NCBI RefSeq assembly: GCF_000647975.1
Contig: NZ_JFKE01000003.1
Coordinates: 320,206-384,205, forward strand
DNA from: Actibacterium mucosum KCTC 23349
Lineage (GTDB): Bacteria > Pseudomonadota > Alphaproteobacteria > Rhodobacterales > Rhodobacteraceae
DNA length: 64,000 bases
Reading direction: 5' to 3'
The notes beneath the pieces are model-generated. The model was not told the origin of the DNA. It saw only the letters and a list, made by a program, of their open reading frames with translations, and ran no database searches. This document shows positions 17,911 through 28,504 of this stretch, piece after piece (positions within the stretch are counted from its first letter, which is position 1; the number at the start of each line of letters is the position of its first letter). Position numbers and translations under genes: made by a program.

Positions 17911-18786
17911 ATGCGACTGGTATGCCCAAACTGTGATGCCGTTTACGAAGTGGATGACGCGGTAATCCCCGACGGGGGCCGCGATGTACAATGTTCAAAC
18001 TGCGGCACTACGTGGTTTCAGAAAAGCGCTCAACAGCTGGCGGATGAGGCCGCCGAACCAGAGCCCCTCGCCACGATCGACGAGACCATCGTGGAACCAG
18101 AACCACAGCCCGAGCCAGATTCCGGCTTGGAACCAAGGGTCGACGTTGCAGCCGCCCCCGTGCCGGACCCGGACCCTGCACCGGAACCCGAGCCCCCGAC
18201 CGAACCTCAGACCGACGACACCCCGGCGCGTCGAGAGCTGGACGAAGGGGTCGCAGACATTCTGCGCGAGGAAGCCGCCCGTGAATCCCAGGCTCGGCAG
18301 GCCGAGAATACAGGGCTGGAAAGTCAGCCTGACCTTGGTTTGAACGCGCCGTCGGAACGCCCGGACGGGACCGAGTTGCGGGATCGCATTGCCCGCCTGC
18401 GCGGTGTTACGCCCGAAGTGTTCGAGCAAGACGACGCACCGCGCCGCGAAATGCTGCCCGACATCGAGGAAATAAATTCGACCCTGCGTGCCAGTTCGGA
18501 CCGCGTTGGCGACGAGGTGGCCGGCGCCACGCCCGGGGGCGCATCAGCACCCCTCAGGCGACGCAGCCGTTTCGGCACTGGCTTTGGCCTGATGATCCTG
18601 CTGGGCGTGATCCTGGCGGTTGTTTATACAATGGCACCGCTCATCGCGGACAAGGTCCCTGCCACGGCGCCCGCCCTGACCGCTTATGTTCAATTTGCGG
18701 ATGGTTTGCGCGTAACGGTCAACGGCCTTGTCAGCACGGGCACCGAGCAATTGACGGCGTTTCTGAACGGGCTTAGCGGCGAGTAA
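17911..18786 (+). CDS. Zinc-ribbon membrane protein (MJ0042-type N-terminal domain)
   Basis: A 291-residue protein. Residues 1-36 form an MJ0042-type zinc ribbon with cysteines at 5, 8, 28 and 31. Residues about 48-110 are acidic and proline-rich with many PEPEP-like repeats, then comes a charged helical stretch. One membrane helix lies near residues 225-245 (FGLMILLGVILAVVYTM), followed by a short extracytoplasmic tail. Such proteins are common next to ftsEX in Rhodobacterales but have no known function. An AGAGG site sits four bases before the ATG. Confidence 0.82.
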   Translation: MRLVCPNCDAVYEVDDAVIPDGGRDVQCSNCGTTWFQKSAQQLADEAAEPEPLATIDETIVEPEPQPEPDSGLEPRVDVAAAPVPDPDPAPEPEPPTEPQTDDTPARRELDEGVADILREEAARESQARQAENTGLESQPDLGLNAPSERPDGTELRDRIARLRGVTPEVFEQDDAPRREMLPDIEEINSTLRASSDRVGDEVAGATPGGASAPLRRRSRFGTGFGLMILLGVILAVVYTMAPLIADKVPATAPALTAYVQFADGLRVTVNGLVSTGTEQLTAFLNGLSGE

Positions 18787-21312
18787 TCAGAACTTGTCCA
18801 GCAAGCGGTTCAGATAGTCGCGCTCTTCTGTCGAGCGTTCCTGTTCGGCCGATCGACGGCGGATTTCATCCAACAGGTCACGCGCCTGGGCGAAGGGATC
18901 GTTCCCTTGGCCCAGCAAGTTCTCGTCGCTTTCCAAACCGCCCCGACCGGTATCCTCGCGGCCCAGTGGGTCACGCCGTCCATTAGGATCGCCTTGTCCC
19001 ACCTGCTGGCCCTGTTGTCCCTGCTGTTGCTGGCGCTGCTCCGCCAGGGCTTCGCCGAGGTTTTGCATGCCGTCGCGCAGCGCATCCACGGCATCGGCCT
19101 GATCGTCCAGAGCCCCTGCAAGGTCGCCCTCTCGCAGGTTGCGTTCAGCCCGATCCATGGCGCGGCCTGCACGGTCAAGCGCGTCGCGCGCCTGGCGTCC
19201 GGCTTCGCCGCCGACACCCGGAAGGTTCTGCTGTTGCTGTTCCAATTGCCGGCGCAGCGCGCGCTGCCGTTCAGCCAGGCTTTGCGGTTGGCCTTGCCCG
19301 CCATCGCCGGACTGCGCGCCCGGCTGGTCGCCGCCCTGCCCCTGTCCTTCGCCCTGCTGGCCTTCGTGGCTGGAGCCGCGCCCCTCGCCGCCATTGCGCC
19401 CTTCGTTCTGGCCACTTTGTCCGGCTTGTGCGCCTGGGTTGAACTGTTCCTGCAGATCGCGGAAGGCCTGATCAGACAGGCCCTGCTGCTCGCGCAGGGT
19501 CTCGCCCAGCCCTTCCATCGCCTCCTGGCCCGGCGTGCTTTGGCCATTAGGGTTCTGAGTGACCTGCAGGTTCTCCATCATCTGGCTCAACCGTTCCATC
19601 AGTTGCATGGCCTCGGCCATCCGGCCCTCTTCCATCAGGCGCTGGATTTCATCCAAGAGCTCCTGCAACTGTTCGCCGGTGATCTCGCGCTGTTCTTGTT
19701 CACCGCTGCCGGGCTGATCGGTTCCGTCACCCGGCTGTTGCTGGTTCTGCTGCTGCTGTGCAAGTTGCCGGATGTATTCGTTCATCGCGTCGCGCAGCTC
19801 TTGCATCAGCTCGGCGATTTCCTCGTCCGAGGCGCCGTTGCGCATCGCCTCTTCCAGACGTTCCTGCGCCCGTTTCAGACGCTCGGCCGCATCCGAAAGG
19901 TCACCAAATTCGATCAGGTTGGCGAGGTCCCATAAAGCATCGGCCAGTTCCTGCTGCTGCTCGGGCGTCAGATCGCCTTTGGCCGCTTCAGCCAGATCGC
20001 GCAACACCTGTTGCATTGCGCCATATGCGCTGCCCTCGCGAAAAACATCATCAGGCTTGTAAGACACAGCTCGCAGGATCTGCAGCACCCGCGTGCCGTT
20101 GCTGCGCGCCCACAACAGGTCACGCCTTTGTTCGATCACGGCTTTGGCTAGCGGATCAAAGAACCTTTGGCCCGGCAGCTCGGTCGCCAGATTGTCTGAA
20201 AACCCTGTCTGCCCTCGCGCGTCATCCACGCTTAACCGGATCTGTACCGGCAGCCCAACCCACGGATGTTCGGACAGGTTTTCGATCAGCAGTTCTTCGA
20301 AGCTCGCCCGGTCACCACTAATGGGCATTGGCAGGTCCAGCAGGATTTCCGGTCGTGGGTCGGGGTTGGCGACCAAACCGTGTTGCCGGCTGACGGCAGC
20401 CAGGTTCAAATCAATCTGCGCCCGTCCCAGGACCACGCCATAATCATCGGCCCCCGCAAACGGTTGCTGCAATTCCCCATCGGCGCGGCGTCGCATGGCG
20501 CCGTTGAACTCCACCGACGGCAGGCCATCGGGGCTCAGCAAAACCTGCCATGCGCGCCCACCGGGCCCGTCGATCCGCATCTCGCCCGCGCGCGCGATCT
20601 CAAAGCTCTGGGCCATCGGGTCAGCCAGCGGGAAGGCCTCGCCGCCCGACACATCTTCGACCACCTGCAAGCTGTCCGCCTCGCCGTACAAGCGCAGGGT
20701 GACACGGCTGCCTTGAGGCACCGTCAGCGTTTCGCCCCCCAGATCATTGAGATACAGCGTGGGCTTGCCGGTAAACGAGGGGGGCTCTACCCACCCTTCC
20801 CACGCCGGTCCGGCCGCCACGGTTTGCCCGGACTGGGCCACGACACCGGCCACTTCGCCGGGGCGCAACCCCGTGCCAAAAACCAACCCTGTCAGGGCCA
20901 GGGTGCAGGCAAGAAGACCAAAGGCATACCGGTCATGCAGGTGCAACGCAGGGCGCGGGGCCACGGGTTGCAACCCGTCCAACCGTTTCCGCAGGCGCGC
21001 CCGATGCGCGGCCCAAACCGCGCGCGAGGCACCATCCTGCGCGCCAACCGCCTGCTGGTCCAGCAATGTGGTAATGGGGGCATGCGGAAGGCTGTCATCC
21101 AGACGCTGCAACGCTGCGGCGCGTGTCGGCCACCGGAACCGTCGCGCCCCATGTGCCAGCAAGCCGAGAACACCCAGCCCGGCCAGACCCGTCAGGATCA
21201 TCGCCGCCATAGGCGGCACCACCCGGTACAGCCCCAACGAAACCAACCCGAACGCCAACAGAGCCAGCGACCCCGCCGGCCAAAACGCCCGCGCGGCACG
21301 TTCCACAACCAT
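18787..21312 (-). CDS. DUF4175 / TIGR02302-family large membrane protein
   Basis: An 841-residue protein as read from the ATG at 21312. Hydrophobic segments lie near residues 12-55 and 130-145; a periplasmic-like middle region follows; the C-terminal part (about 500-800) is low-complexity and rich in Gln, Gly, Glu and Asn, with runs such as QQQQNQQQPG. This architecture defines the alphaproteobacterial TIGR02302 family, whose role is unknown. The frame stays open upstream of 21312 for tens of codons with plausible protein sequence but no ATG, GTG or TTG that I can see, so the true start is uncertain. The stop abuts the convergent zinc-ribbon gene. Confidence 0.85.
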   Translation of the reverse strand: MVVERAARAFWPAGSLALLAFGLVSLGLYRVVPPMAAMILTGLAGLGVLGLLAHGARRFRWPTRAAALQRLDDSLPHAPITTLLDQQAVGAQDGASRAVWAAHRARLRKRLDGLQPVAPRPALHLHDRYAFGLLACTLALTGLVFGTGLRPGEVAGVVAQSGQTVAAGPAWEGWVEPPSFTGKPTLYLNDLGGETLTVPQGSRVTLRLYGEADSLQVVEDVSGGEAFPLADPMAQSFEIARAGEMRIDGPGGRAWQVLLSPDGLPSVEFNGAMRRRADGELQQPFAGADDYGVVLGRAQIDLNLAAVSRQHGLVANPDPRPEILLDLPMPISGDRASFEELLIENLSEHPWVGLPVQIRLSVDDARGQTGFSDNLATELPGQRFFDPLAKAVIEQRRDLLWARSNGTRVLQILRAVSYKPDDVFREGSAYGAMQQVLRDLAEAAKGDLTPEQQQELADALWDLANLIEFGDLSDAAERLKRAQERLEEAMRNGASDEEIAELMQELRDAMNEYIRQLAQQQQNQQQPGDGTDQPGSGEQEQREITGEQLQELLDEIQRLMEEGRMAEAMQLMERLSQMMENLQVTQNPNGQSTPGQEAMEGLGETLREQQGLSDQAFRDLQEQFNPGAQAGQSGQNEGRNGGEGRGSSHEGQQGEGQGQGGDQPGAQSGDGGQGQPQSLAERQRALRRQLEQQQQNLPGVGGEAGRQARDALDRAGRAMDRAERNLREGDLAGALDDQADAVDALRDGMQNLGEALAEQRQQQQGQQGQQVGQGDPNGRRDPLGREDTGRGGLESDENLLGQGNDPFAQARDLLDEIRRRSAEQERSTEERDYLNRLLDKF

Positions 21313-21424
21313 CCCGGCCTGCGTCCATCGCAGTGGCCAGGCGATGTGGCTCAGAATGTCAGAGTTGTCCGGTTGCGCGATAACAGATCCTCGATACCTC
21401 GGGCCGCCATCGCGAAACGCGCGG

Positions 21425-22690
21425 CTACAGCCACTCAGGTACCCTATCGCGGTTTATCATTTCGTCAAAGCTGGGACGTGGTCGAATGACAGCGAATTGA
21501 TCCCCGCTGACCAACACTTCGGGCACCAAAGGCCGCGAATTGTATTCCGAGGCCATAACGGCGCCATAAGCACCGGCCGACCGGAACGCGATCAGGTCGC
21601 CCGGCCCCGACTGCGCCATCACCCGTTGCTTGGCAAAAGTGTCGCCTGATTCGCATACCGGCCCAACCACGTCATAGGTGGCCGGATCTGCACCCGCTGC
21701 TGGCTCGACCACGGAAACGATGTCGTGATGGGCGGCATACATCGAGGGGCGGATCAGGTCATTCATTGCCGCATCCACGATCAGAAAGTCACGGCCTTCG
21801 CCCTCTTTGAGATAGATCACCTCGGTCACCAGAACACCCGAGTTCCCGGCAATCAGGCGGCCCGGCTCAATTTCGATCTCTGCGTTCAGATGACCCAGCT
21901 CCTCACGTACCATCGCGCCATATTCCACAGGCAAAGGCGGCGCATCATTGGAGCGTTCGTAAGGAATACCCAGGCCGCCGCCCAGATCCAGACGCTCAAT
22001 CGCATGACCGTCCGCTCGCAACACGTCTGTCAATTCCGCCACTTTGCGATAGGCCAGACGATACGGTTCCAAATCCGTCAGCTGGCTGCCGATATGCACG
22101 TCGATCCCGACAACCCGCAAGCCTTCCAACGTGGCGATCTCGGCATAAACCTCACGCGCCTTGGCGATCGGAATGCCGAACTTGTTCTCGGATTTCCCCG
22201 TGGCGATCTTCTCATGGGTCTTGGCATCCACATCCGGGTTCACCCGAACCGTGACCGGGGCCACCACGCCCATCGCGCGCGCCACCTGGTCCAGCACCCG
22301 CATCTCGGGCTCACTTTCCAGGTTGAACTGTCGGATACCGCCGGCAAGGGCCGTACGCATCTCGTCGCGCGTTTTGCCAACGCCCGAGAACACGATCTTG
22401 TCGCCTTCGAACCCGGCTGCGCGTGCCCGCGCATACTCCCCACCCGAGACCACATCAACGCCCGCGCCCAGATTGGCCATCAAGGTCAGGATTGCCTGGT
22501 TCGAATTGGCCTTCATCGCGTAACAGACCAAATGCGGCATTCCCTCCAACGCCTCGTCAAATAGACGGAAATGCCGGGTAAATGTCGCCGTGGAATAGCA
22601 ATAGAACGGCGTGCCCACCGCCGCGGCAATCTGGCTCAGCGGCACGTCTTCGGCATGAAGAATGCCATCGCGATAAAGAAAATGATCCAT
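21425..22690 (-). CDS. lysA: Diaminopimelate decarboxylase
   Basis: A 421-residue PLP enzyme for the last step of lysine synthesis. The PLP lysine is in CYAMKANSN; other landmarks are the GGGLGIPY phosphate-binding loop, IEPGRLIAGNSG and the substrate and dimer motif CESGDTFA. The ATG at 22690 gives the usual N-terminus MDHFLYRDG; an in-frame TTG at 22720 would add ten residues. In many relatives lysA directly follows argH and a small lipoprotein; here a 1.6 kb block separates them. Confidence 0.96.
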   Translation of the reverse strand: MDHFLYRDGILHAEDVPLSQIAAAVGTPFYCYSTATFTRHFRLFDEALEGMPHLVCYAMKANSNQAILTLMANLGAGVDVVSGGEYARARAAGFEGDKIVFSGVGKTRDEMRTALAGGIRQFNLESEPEMRVLDQVARAMGVVAPVTVRVNPDVDAKTHEKIATGKSENKFGIPIAKAREVYAEIATLEGLRVVGIDVHIGSQLTDLEPYRLAYRKVAELTDVLRADGHAIERLDLGGGLGIPYERSNDAPPLPVEYGAMVREELGHLNAEIEIEPGRLIAGNSGVLVTEVIYLKEGEGRDFLIVDAAMNDLIRPSMYAAHHDIVSVVEPAAGADPATYDVVGPVCESGDTFAKQRVMAQSGPGDLIAFRSAGAYGAVMASEYNSRPLVPEVLVSGDQFAVIRPRPSFDEMINRDRVPEWL

Positions 22691-22792
22691 ATCCGCGCAA
22701 TAGCCGCTCGCCAACGCCAATGCAACCGTGCCCCAAGCACCCCAACCGAGCGCGAAGCCGAAGGCGCCAAGCGAGACAAAAAACTTGCGCCG

Positions 22793-23116
22793 TCAGGCGC
22801 GCCTTTGGATCCCGACGCGCAAAAACAGGTACAAGGGCAACCCACAGCTTACGCCGATGCAAAACGTCGCCGGAATGGCCCAAAGCCCCCGCCAACGGCG
22901 GGCCGCAGCGCATTCCGCCACGACCCAAACCGTCAGGGCAATGGCAGCAATTGTCAGGTCCCAGACCAAGCCGCTGCTGGCGTCATTGACGTGCCAGGCA
23001 TCGATCATGCCCGCCAGATCAAACCCGTTCTCGCCGAACCACGCCAGGAAATAGGCCATTGGATGCACAGCGCCCCACAGCGCCAGCGCCAGAAATAGCC
23101 AGCGTATCCTATCCAT
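22793..23116 (-). CDS. DUF2834 small membrane protein
   Basis: A 107-residue protein with three predicted membrane helices: residues about 5-25, 50-68 and 80-100. It carries the DUF2834 pattern in which a helix follows a FDLAGMIDAWHVNDASSG stretch. Function unknown. The start overlaps the end of the TetR gene by eight bases, so the two are probably one operon and the regulator may control it. Confidence 0.8.
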   Translation of the reverse strand: MDRIRWLFLALALWGAVHPMAYFLAWFGENGFDLAGMIDAWHVNDASSGLVWDLTIAAIALTVWVVAECAAARRWRGLWAIPATFCIGVSCGLPLYLFLRVGIQRRA

Positions 23117-23720
23117 GCTCCACCCCTCCCACGGTCAGGCCCGCCCGCACTTGCGCAAGAACGGCCGCAACCATTTCGTCATACAGGGCGTCATCCAGTT
23201 CGAACATCGCCCGGTGAATCACCAAGCCATCGGCGATGGATGCAATTGCGCGCCCATGGGCCCGTGCGTTCAGCCGCGGCGAAAGGACACCATTATTCTT
23301 CAAAGCCCGCAGGTTCTGAGCATAGAACCGCCCCAGCATTTTATAAAACGCTGCCACCTCTTCCATCAGGCCCGGCGTGTTCGTGCCGGCCCCCATGATC
23401 TCGAAGAACATCCGTGTCGCCTGCCGGTCTGTTTGTCCCGGCGTGATTGCACCGCGCACAATTACGATAAAGTCTTCAAGGGTTTCAGGGGGTTCTGCGC
23501 GTTTCACCTGCTCCTCCCAAAGAGCAAAGCAGGCCCGGACTAGCGCAAGGGTCAGTTCTTCCTTGTTTTGAAAATACAGATACAGCGTTCCCTTGGCCAA
23601 ACCTGCCTCGGTCGCGATATCCGTCATTTTGGTTGCGGCGTGGCCGTATTTGACGAATGCAGACATGGTGGCCGCGATGATCCGCTCCTGCATTTCTTCG
23701 CGATCGACAATCTTGGGCAT
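23109..23720 (-). CDS. TetR/AcrR-family transcriptional regulator
   Basis: A 203-residue regulator. The DNA-binding domain covers residues about 8-55 with the classic helix-turn-helix MTDIATEAGLAKGTLYLYFQ. The C-terminal ligand domain is not recognisable as any specific subgroup. It is co-transcribed with the DUF2834 gene and faces a glycine-zipper lipoprotein across a gap containing good palindromes, so autoregulation is likely. Confidence 0.9.
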   Translation of the reverse strand: MPKIVDREEMQERIIAATMSAFVKYGHAATKMTDIATEAGLAKGTLYLYFQNKEELTLALVRACFALWEEQVKRAEPPETLEDFIVIVRGAITPGQTDRQATRMFFEIMGAGTNTPGLMEEVAAFYKMLGRFYAQNLRALKNNGVLSPRLNARAHGRAIASIADGLVIHRAMFELDDALYDEMVAAVLAQVRAGLTVGGVEHG

Positions 23721-23778
23721 TGCTTTTCCTTCCTGCAGTGCAGTCTTCAGAAAAAAAATTTGACCACAAGATAAATAA

Positions 23779-23824
23779 TGACTTGCAGGTCAACAACGCG
23801 TTACCTAGTTACTGACCCATCAGT
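23779..23824. promoter_or_regulatory. Candidate TetR operators upstream of the tetR gene
   Basis: Two inverted repeats lie in the 179-base gap: TGAC-TTGCAG-GTCA at 23779-23792 and ACTGA-CCCA-TCAGT at 23811-23824. The second sits in TTACTGACCCATCAGTCAA, which closely resembles well-known TetR-family boxes. Position between divergent genes fits autoregulation. Binding itself is inferred. Confidence 0.5.
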
Positions 23825-23899
23825 CAATAACCAACTCTCTTCCTCCGCTGCCTACCGGCAGTGGGCTGGCTGAACTGTATGAAAAGAAAGGTAAACATT

Positions 23900-24277
23900 A
23901 TGAAAACAACGATTCTCTCCGCCCTCTGTGCCACCCTTGCCGTCAGCGCGTGTTCGGGTACCGGGGCGTCATACGAACCCGCCCTCAGCAGCAAGGCCGG
24001 CCCCGGCTATCAACAAGACCTTGCAGAATGCCGGGCTTTGGCCAAGTCGCAATCGGTGTGGAACGGGGAAACACGCACAGCCGCCGCAGTTGGCGCCGGT
24101 GTGGGTGCATTGGCCGGCTTTGCCGATGACGATGTGTCGAACGAAGAGGGTTTGGTTTCGGGTCTTATTGTTGGCGCGGCCACGGGTGCAGCGGCGGGTG
24201 CGCTCGAAACCCGTCATTTGCGCAAGGACATCCTGATCGGCTGCCTCCGTGATCGTGGGCATCCGGTCGCGGGTTAA
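23900..24277 (+). CDS. Glycine-zipper lipoprotein
   Basis: A 125-residue protein with a lipoprotein signal: MKTTILSALCATLAVSACSG, with the modified Cys near residue 18. The second half has Gly/Ala repeats of glycine-zipper type (AAAVGAGVGALAGFADD and SGLIVGAATGAAAGALE), which usually form membrane-associated helical pairs in outer-membrane lipoproteins. The ATG at 23900 follows a GAAAGG site; an upstream in-frame start lacks one. Its stop overlaps that of the convergent small lipoprotein gene. Function unknown. Confidence 0.8.
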   Translation: MKTTILSALCATLAVSACSGTGASYEPALSSKAGPGYQQDLAECRALAKSQSVWNGETRTAAAVGAGVGALAGFADDDVSNEEGLVSGLIVGAATGAAAGALETRHLRKDILIGCLRDRGHPVAG

Positions 24278-24440
24278 AGCCCGACCAACACCGCGACGTT
24301 GCCGGCACGCACCCCGGCCGAGGCCGAGGTAGAGATACCTTTTGGCGTCAGTTTCACCCCGGCGTTCAGCGCCGGAGTGACCGGCGGGCCGTCAGCGCCG
24401 CAAGCGCCCAGAAACACCACTGCTAAGAGAACCAGTTTCT

Positions 24441-24444
<4 letters not shown>
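24274..24444 (-). CDS. Small lipoprotein downstream of argH (LptM-like)
   Basis: A 56-residue lipoprotein, read from a GTG at 24444 that overlaps the argH stop as GTGA. The signal is [20 protein letters not shown] with the lipobox Cys in LGAC. Small lipoproteins in this place (between argH and lysA) are annotated in proteobacteria as LPS-translocon maturation chaperone LptM or YifL-like proteins. The resemblance here is in length, lipobox and position rather than in detailed sequence. Confidence 0.72.
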
Positions 24445-25832
<1,388 letters not shown>

Positions 25833-25852
25833 TGAGCACCCCTGGAGGTCGT

Positions 25853-26422
25853 ATGAAAGTGAGCTTTATTCGTTCCGCAGTGCTGTACACGGCGTTGGCG
25901 CTGGGTGCAAACTTCGTTGCGGCGGCAGATATTGCCACGCTGGAGGCGATGCGCGAAGGGTCGATCAAGAAGCTGAATTTTCACAGCACCCCGGCCGAGG
26001 TTCCCCCTGCTGAATTGCTGGATATGGCTGAAGGCATACACAGCTTGGACGCGTTCCATGGTAAATACGTCGTTCTGAACTTCTGGGCCACGTGGTGTGC
26101 GCCCTGCCGCAAGGAAATGCCGGGGCTGGAGGCCCTGCAGGAGGAACTGGGCGGTGACGATTTTGACGTTGTAGCCATTGCCACGGGTCGGAACCCTGTT
26201 CCTGCGATCAACAAGTTCTTTGAATCCATCGAGGTGGACGACATCGTCACCCTGCGCGACCCGAAACAACAGTTTGCTCGGCAGATGCGCGTGCTGGGAT
26301 TGCCAATGACGATGATCCTTGACCGCGAGGGCCGCGAGATTGCGCGCCTGCAAGGGGACGCCGAATGGGACAGTGAAAGCGCCAAGGCCATCCTGAACAC
26401 CCTGATCGCAGGCGAAAGCTGA
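25853..26422 (+). CDS. TlpA-type thiol:disulfide thioredoxin
   Basis: A 189-residue exported thioredoxin-fold protein: an N-terminal signal or anchor ([20 protein letters not shown]) and the redox motif [20 protein letters not shown] near residues 75-90. The cis-Pro loop is in [11 protein letters not shown]. Such TlpA/ResA proteins keep periplasmic cysteines reduced, often for cytochrome assembly. A GGAGG site lies five bases before the ATG at 25853. The stop is one base from the stop of the convergent ligase gene. Confidence 0.9.
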   Translation: MKVSFIRSAVLYTALALGANFVAAADIATLEAMREGSIKKLNFHSTPAEVPPAELLDMAEGIHSLDAFHGKYVVLNFWATWCAPCRKEMPGLEALQEELGGDDFDVVAIATGRNPVPAINKFFESIEVDDIVTLRDPKQQFARQMRVLGLPMTMILDREGREIARLQGDAEWDSESAKAILNTLIAGES

Positions 26423-26423
26423 C

Positions 26424-27971
26424 CTAACGCTGTTGCGCCACCCAAGCATCGGCCCGTGCACGCAGTTCGTGACGGGCGATTTTGCCTGCTGGTGATTTCG
26501 GGATCTCGTCAATGGGCAACAGGCGTCGCGGGATCTTGTAGCTGGACAGTTCTGCCGACAGATGCGCCAACAGATCATCCTCAGCCGGCAATTCGGCACC
26601 GGGTTGTGGCACCACAAAGCCAAACAGCATCTCGTCCCCCATGGGCCCCGCGGCACCGATAACCGCCGCGTCGGCAATGCCGGGATGCGCGGTCAGCACG
26701 GCCTCAACTTCGACCGGCGAAACCTGGAAGCCACGGATCTTGGCGATGTCCTTCAATCGGCCATGCAGAAACAGATAACCATCGGCATCGATGCTGGCCA
26801 AGTCGCCAGTGCGCAGCCACGCGCCCTCCACCAATGTGTCGGCATTGGCCTCTGGCGCGTCTTTGTAACCGGTCATCAACTGTGCACCGGCCAACCACAT
26901 TTCGCCCACCTGTCCAGCGGCCAGGTCTTTTTGCGTTTCCGGGTCCACGATCCGCGTGCGCACGCCCGGCAGGGCCAGGCCACAGCTGCCATCGCGAGGC
27001 AGATGGGCGGGCGCAATATATGAGAAGGAGCTGAGCTCGGTCATCCCGAACCCTTCACACACGGTTGCCCCCAGCCGGTCCTCCAACGCAGTTTGCAGCC
27101 GGGGCCCCAAAGGAGCCGCGGCAGACAGCACATAGTCCACCGATTGCAGATCTGCCGCTGCCGCTGCCGGGTGACCGATCAGCATCGTGGCCACGGGGGG
27201 CACAATAAAAAGCTGCTTCACTTTGTGCCTATCGATCAGCGTGGCCATCTCGCCCGCATCAAACCGACGCTGGGTTACCAATCGTCCACCGGCCAAGAAG
27301 AAAGCGTTCATGACAGTGGCAAGACCGTATATGTGAAAGAACGGAAGAAAGCCGATTGTGACCTCGTGCGGTTCAACACGCAGCATGGCCTGTGTTTGCC
27401 GCAAGTTATGTACAAGGTTTTCAGGCGGCAGCTGAGCGGCTTTTGGCGCGCCGGTTGTACCGGATGAAAAAGGCAGCAAAGCGGGGTTAGCCGCAGGTTG
27501 TTCCGGTATCGGGTCGCCCACCAAGGACGCCAGCGGATCACCTGCATCCAGGTCGACCAGGACCTGATCGTCGGCGGCGATGCCAGCAGCGGTTGGCGTT
27601 TCGGTGGATGCCGCAACAATCAGCCGCGCGCCTGACTTGGCCATCTGGCGCGACAATTCTGCTGGCTTATAAGCCGGGTTCACCGGTGTCACCGTCGCCC
27701 CGGCCCAAAGCAACGCGTGAAAGATAACGCAAAAAGCAGGACTGTTCGGCAACATCAGGGCGACACAATCGCCGCGCGCGACACCGCGCGCGTGCAGAAA
27801 CCCCGCCACCCGCGGCACGGCCATTGCCAACGCGTCGCCTGTCAAGACATGGCCGGACACCCCATCGCGGATCACCCAAGCCGGGCCGCGATTCTGCATC
27901 TCGTCCAAGAAAAGCGACGTCAGTGTCCGATTGCCGGCCACTACCGCGCTAAATCTGCTTTCAAAAACCAC
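26424..27971 (-). CDS. AMP-dependent acyl-CoA ligase (4-coumarate-CoA-ligase-like)
   Basis: A 515-residue adenylating enzyme of the ANL superfamily. Visible motifs are the P-loop-like SSGTTGAPKAAQL, GFGMTELS, the ATP-ribose TGDLASIDADGYLFLHGR hinge and the C-terminal SPAGKIARHEL with the catalytic Lys. I use a GTG at 27971, which follows GGGGA by six bases and gives a family-like N-terminus; an ATG at 28034 would add 21 residues without similarity. It resembles 4-coumarate-CoA or fatty-acyl-CoA ligases, but the substrate cannot be told from sequence alone. Confidence 0.83.
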   Translation of the reverse strand: MVFESRFSAVVAGNRTLTSLFLDEMQNRGPAWVIRDGVSGHVLTGDALAMAVPRVAGFLHARGVARGDCVALMLPNSPAFCVIFHALLWAGATVTPVNPAYKPAELSRQMAKSGARLIVAASTETPTAAGIAADDQVLVDLDAGDPLASLVGDPIPEQPAANPALLPFSSGTTGAPKAAQLPPENLVHNLRQTQAMLRVEPHEVTIGFLPFFHIYGLATVMNAFFLAGGRLVTQRRFDAGEMATLIDRHKVKQLFIVPPVATMLIGHPAAAAADLQSVDYVLSAAAPLGPRLQTALEDRLGATVCEGFGMTELSSFSYIAPAHLPRDGSCGLALPGVRTRIVDPETQKDLAAGQVGEMWLAGAQLMTGYKDAPEANADTLVEGAWLRTGDLASIDADGYLFLHGRLKDIAKIRGFQVSPVEVEAVLTAHPGIADAAVIGAAGPMGDEMLFGFVVPQPGAELPAEDDLLAHLSAELSSYKIPRRLLPIDEIPKSPAGKIARHELRARADAWVAQQR

Positions 27972-28111
27972 CAGATTCCCCAAGTTCAATTCCTTGTGAA
28001 AGAATTCATCGGGCGAAAAACACTTGGCAAGCAAAACATGACCCTAGGTCACGTATTGATAATATTGACAGCGGATCGCCCAGATTGTCCATTTCCTGAC
28101 GGGAGAGGAAA

Positions 28112-28504
28112 ATGCCGCTGGAAATACTTGGGCCGTTGGTTGTCTTTGGCATCCTGTTCGTGGCCGTTTTGTTGCATTTGTTGGGCTATTCGCGCCGCGT
28201 AAACCTGCGGGACGAGGCCCAGGCGCGTGCGGCCTGGGTTCGTGAATTCCCGGACACGAAGGTCTTGCAGGTGGCCATGGCCGGCAATGGCAGGGCGGCA
28301 TTGGTCATGTCATCGGCAGGCGCTGGAATTGTTTGGGCATTTGGCGCAGACACCGTGGCGCGGCGCTTGTCGCCAAAGGCCCGGCTGCACGGCGATCACA
28401 TTGCCCTGCGGTTCCCCGATTACGGCACCGGGCAACTGCGCATCCCCTTGCCACCCGAGACCGTCGCGCAATGGCGCGACCTGCTGCACGAAGGAGAGCA
28501 ATGA
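28112..28504 (+). CDS. Small single-pass membrane protein upstream of the hydroxylase gene
   Basis: A 130-residue protein of no recognised family. Residues 4-24 form one membrane helix (EILGPLVVFGILFVAVLLHL); the rest is a soluble mixed domain with a Gly-Lys-poor, arginine-containing sequence. It is coupled to the next gene by ATGA overlap, so it probably works with the sterol-desaturase-family protein. A GGAGAGG-like site precedes the ATG. Confidence 0.7.
   Translation: MPLEILGPLVVFGILFVAVLLHLLGYSRRVNLRDEAQARAAWVREFPDTKVLQVAMAGNGRAALVMSSAGAGIVWAFGADTVARRLSPKARLHGDHIALRFPDYGTGQLRIPLPPETVAQWRDLLHEGEQ

Noticed and set aside
22691-22792. Hydrophobic in-frame sequence directly upstream of lysA, resembling a membrane helix.
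   Set aside because: It is open in frame from the DUF2834 stop but has no ATG or GTG start and would give lysA an unusual N-terminal extension; GC-rich sequence easily gives Ala, Gly and Leu.
23733-23743. Perfect CTGC-AGT-GCAG palindrome upstream of the TetR gene as a PhaR site.
   Set aside because: One match of this length is expected by chance in a window this long, and there is no link to PHB genes here.
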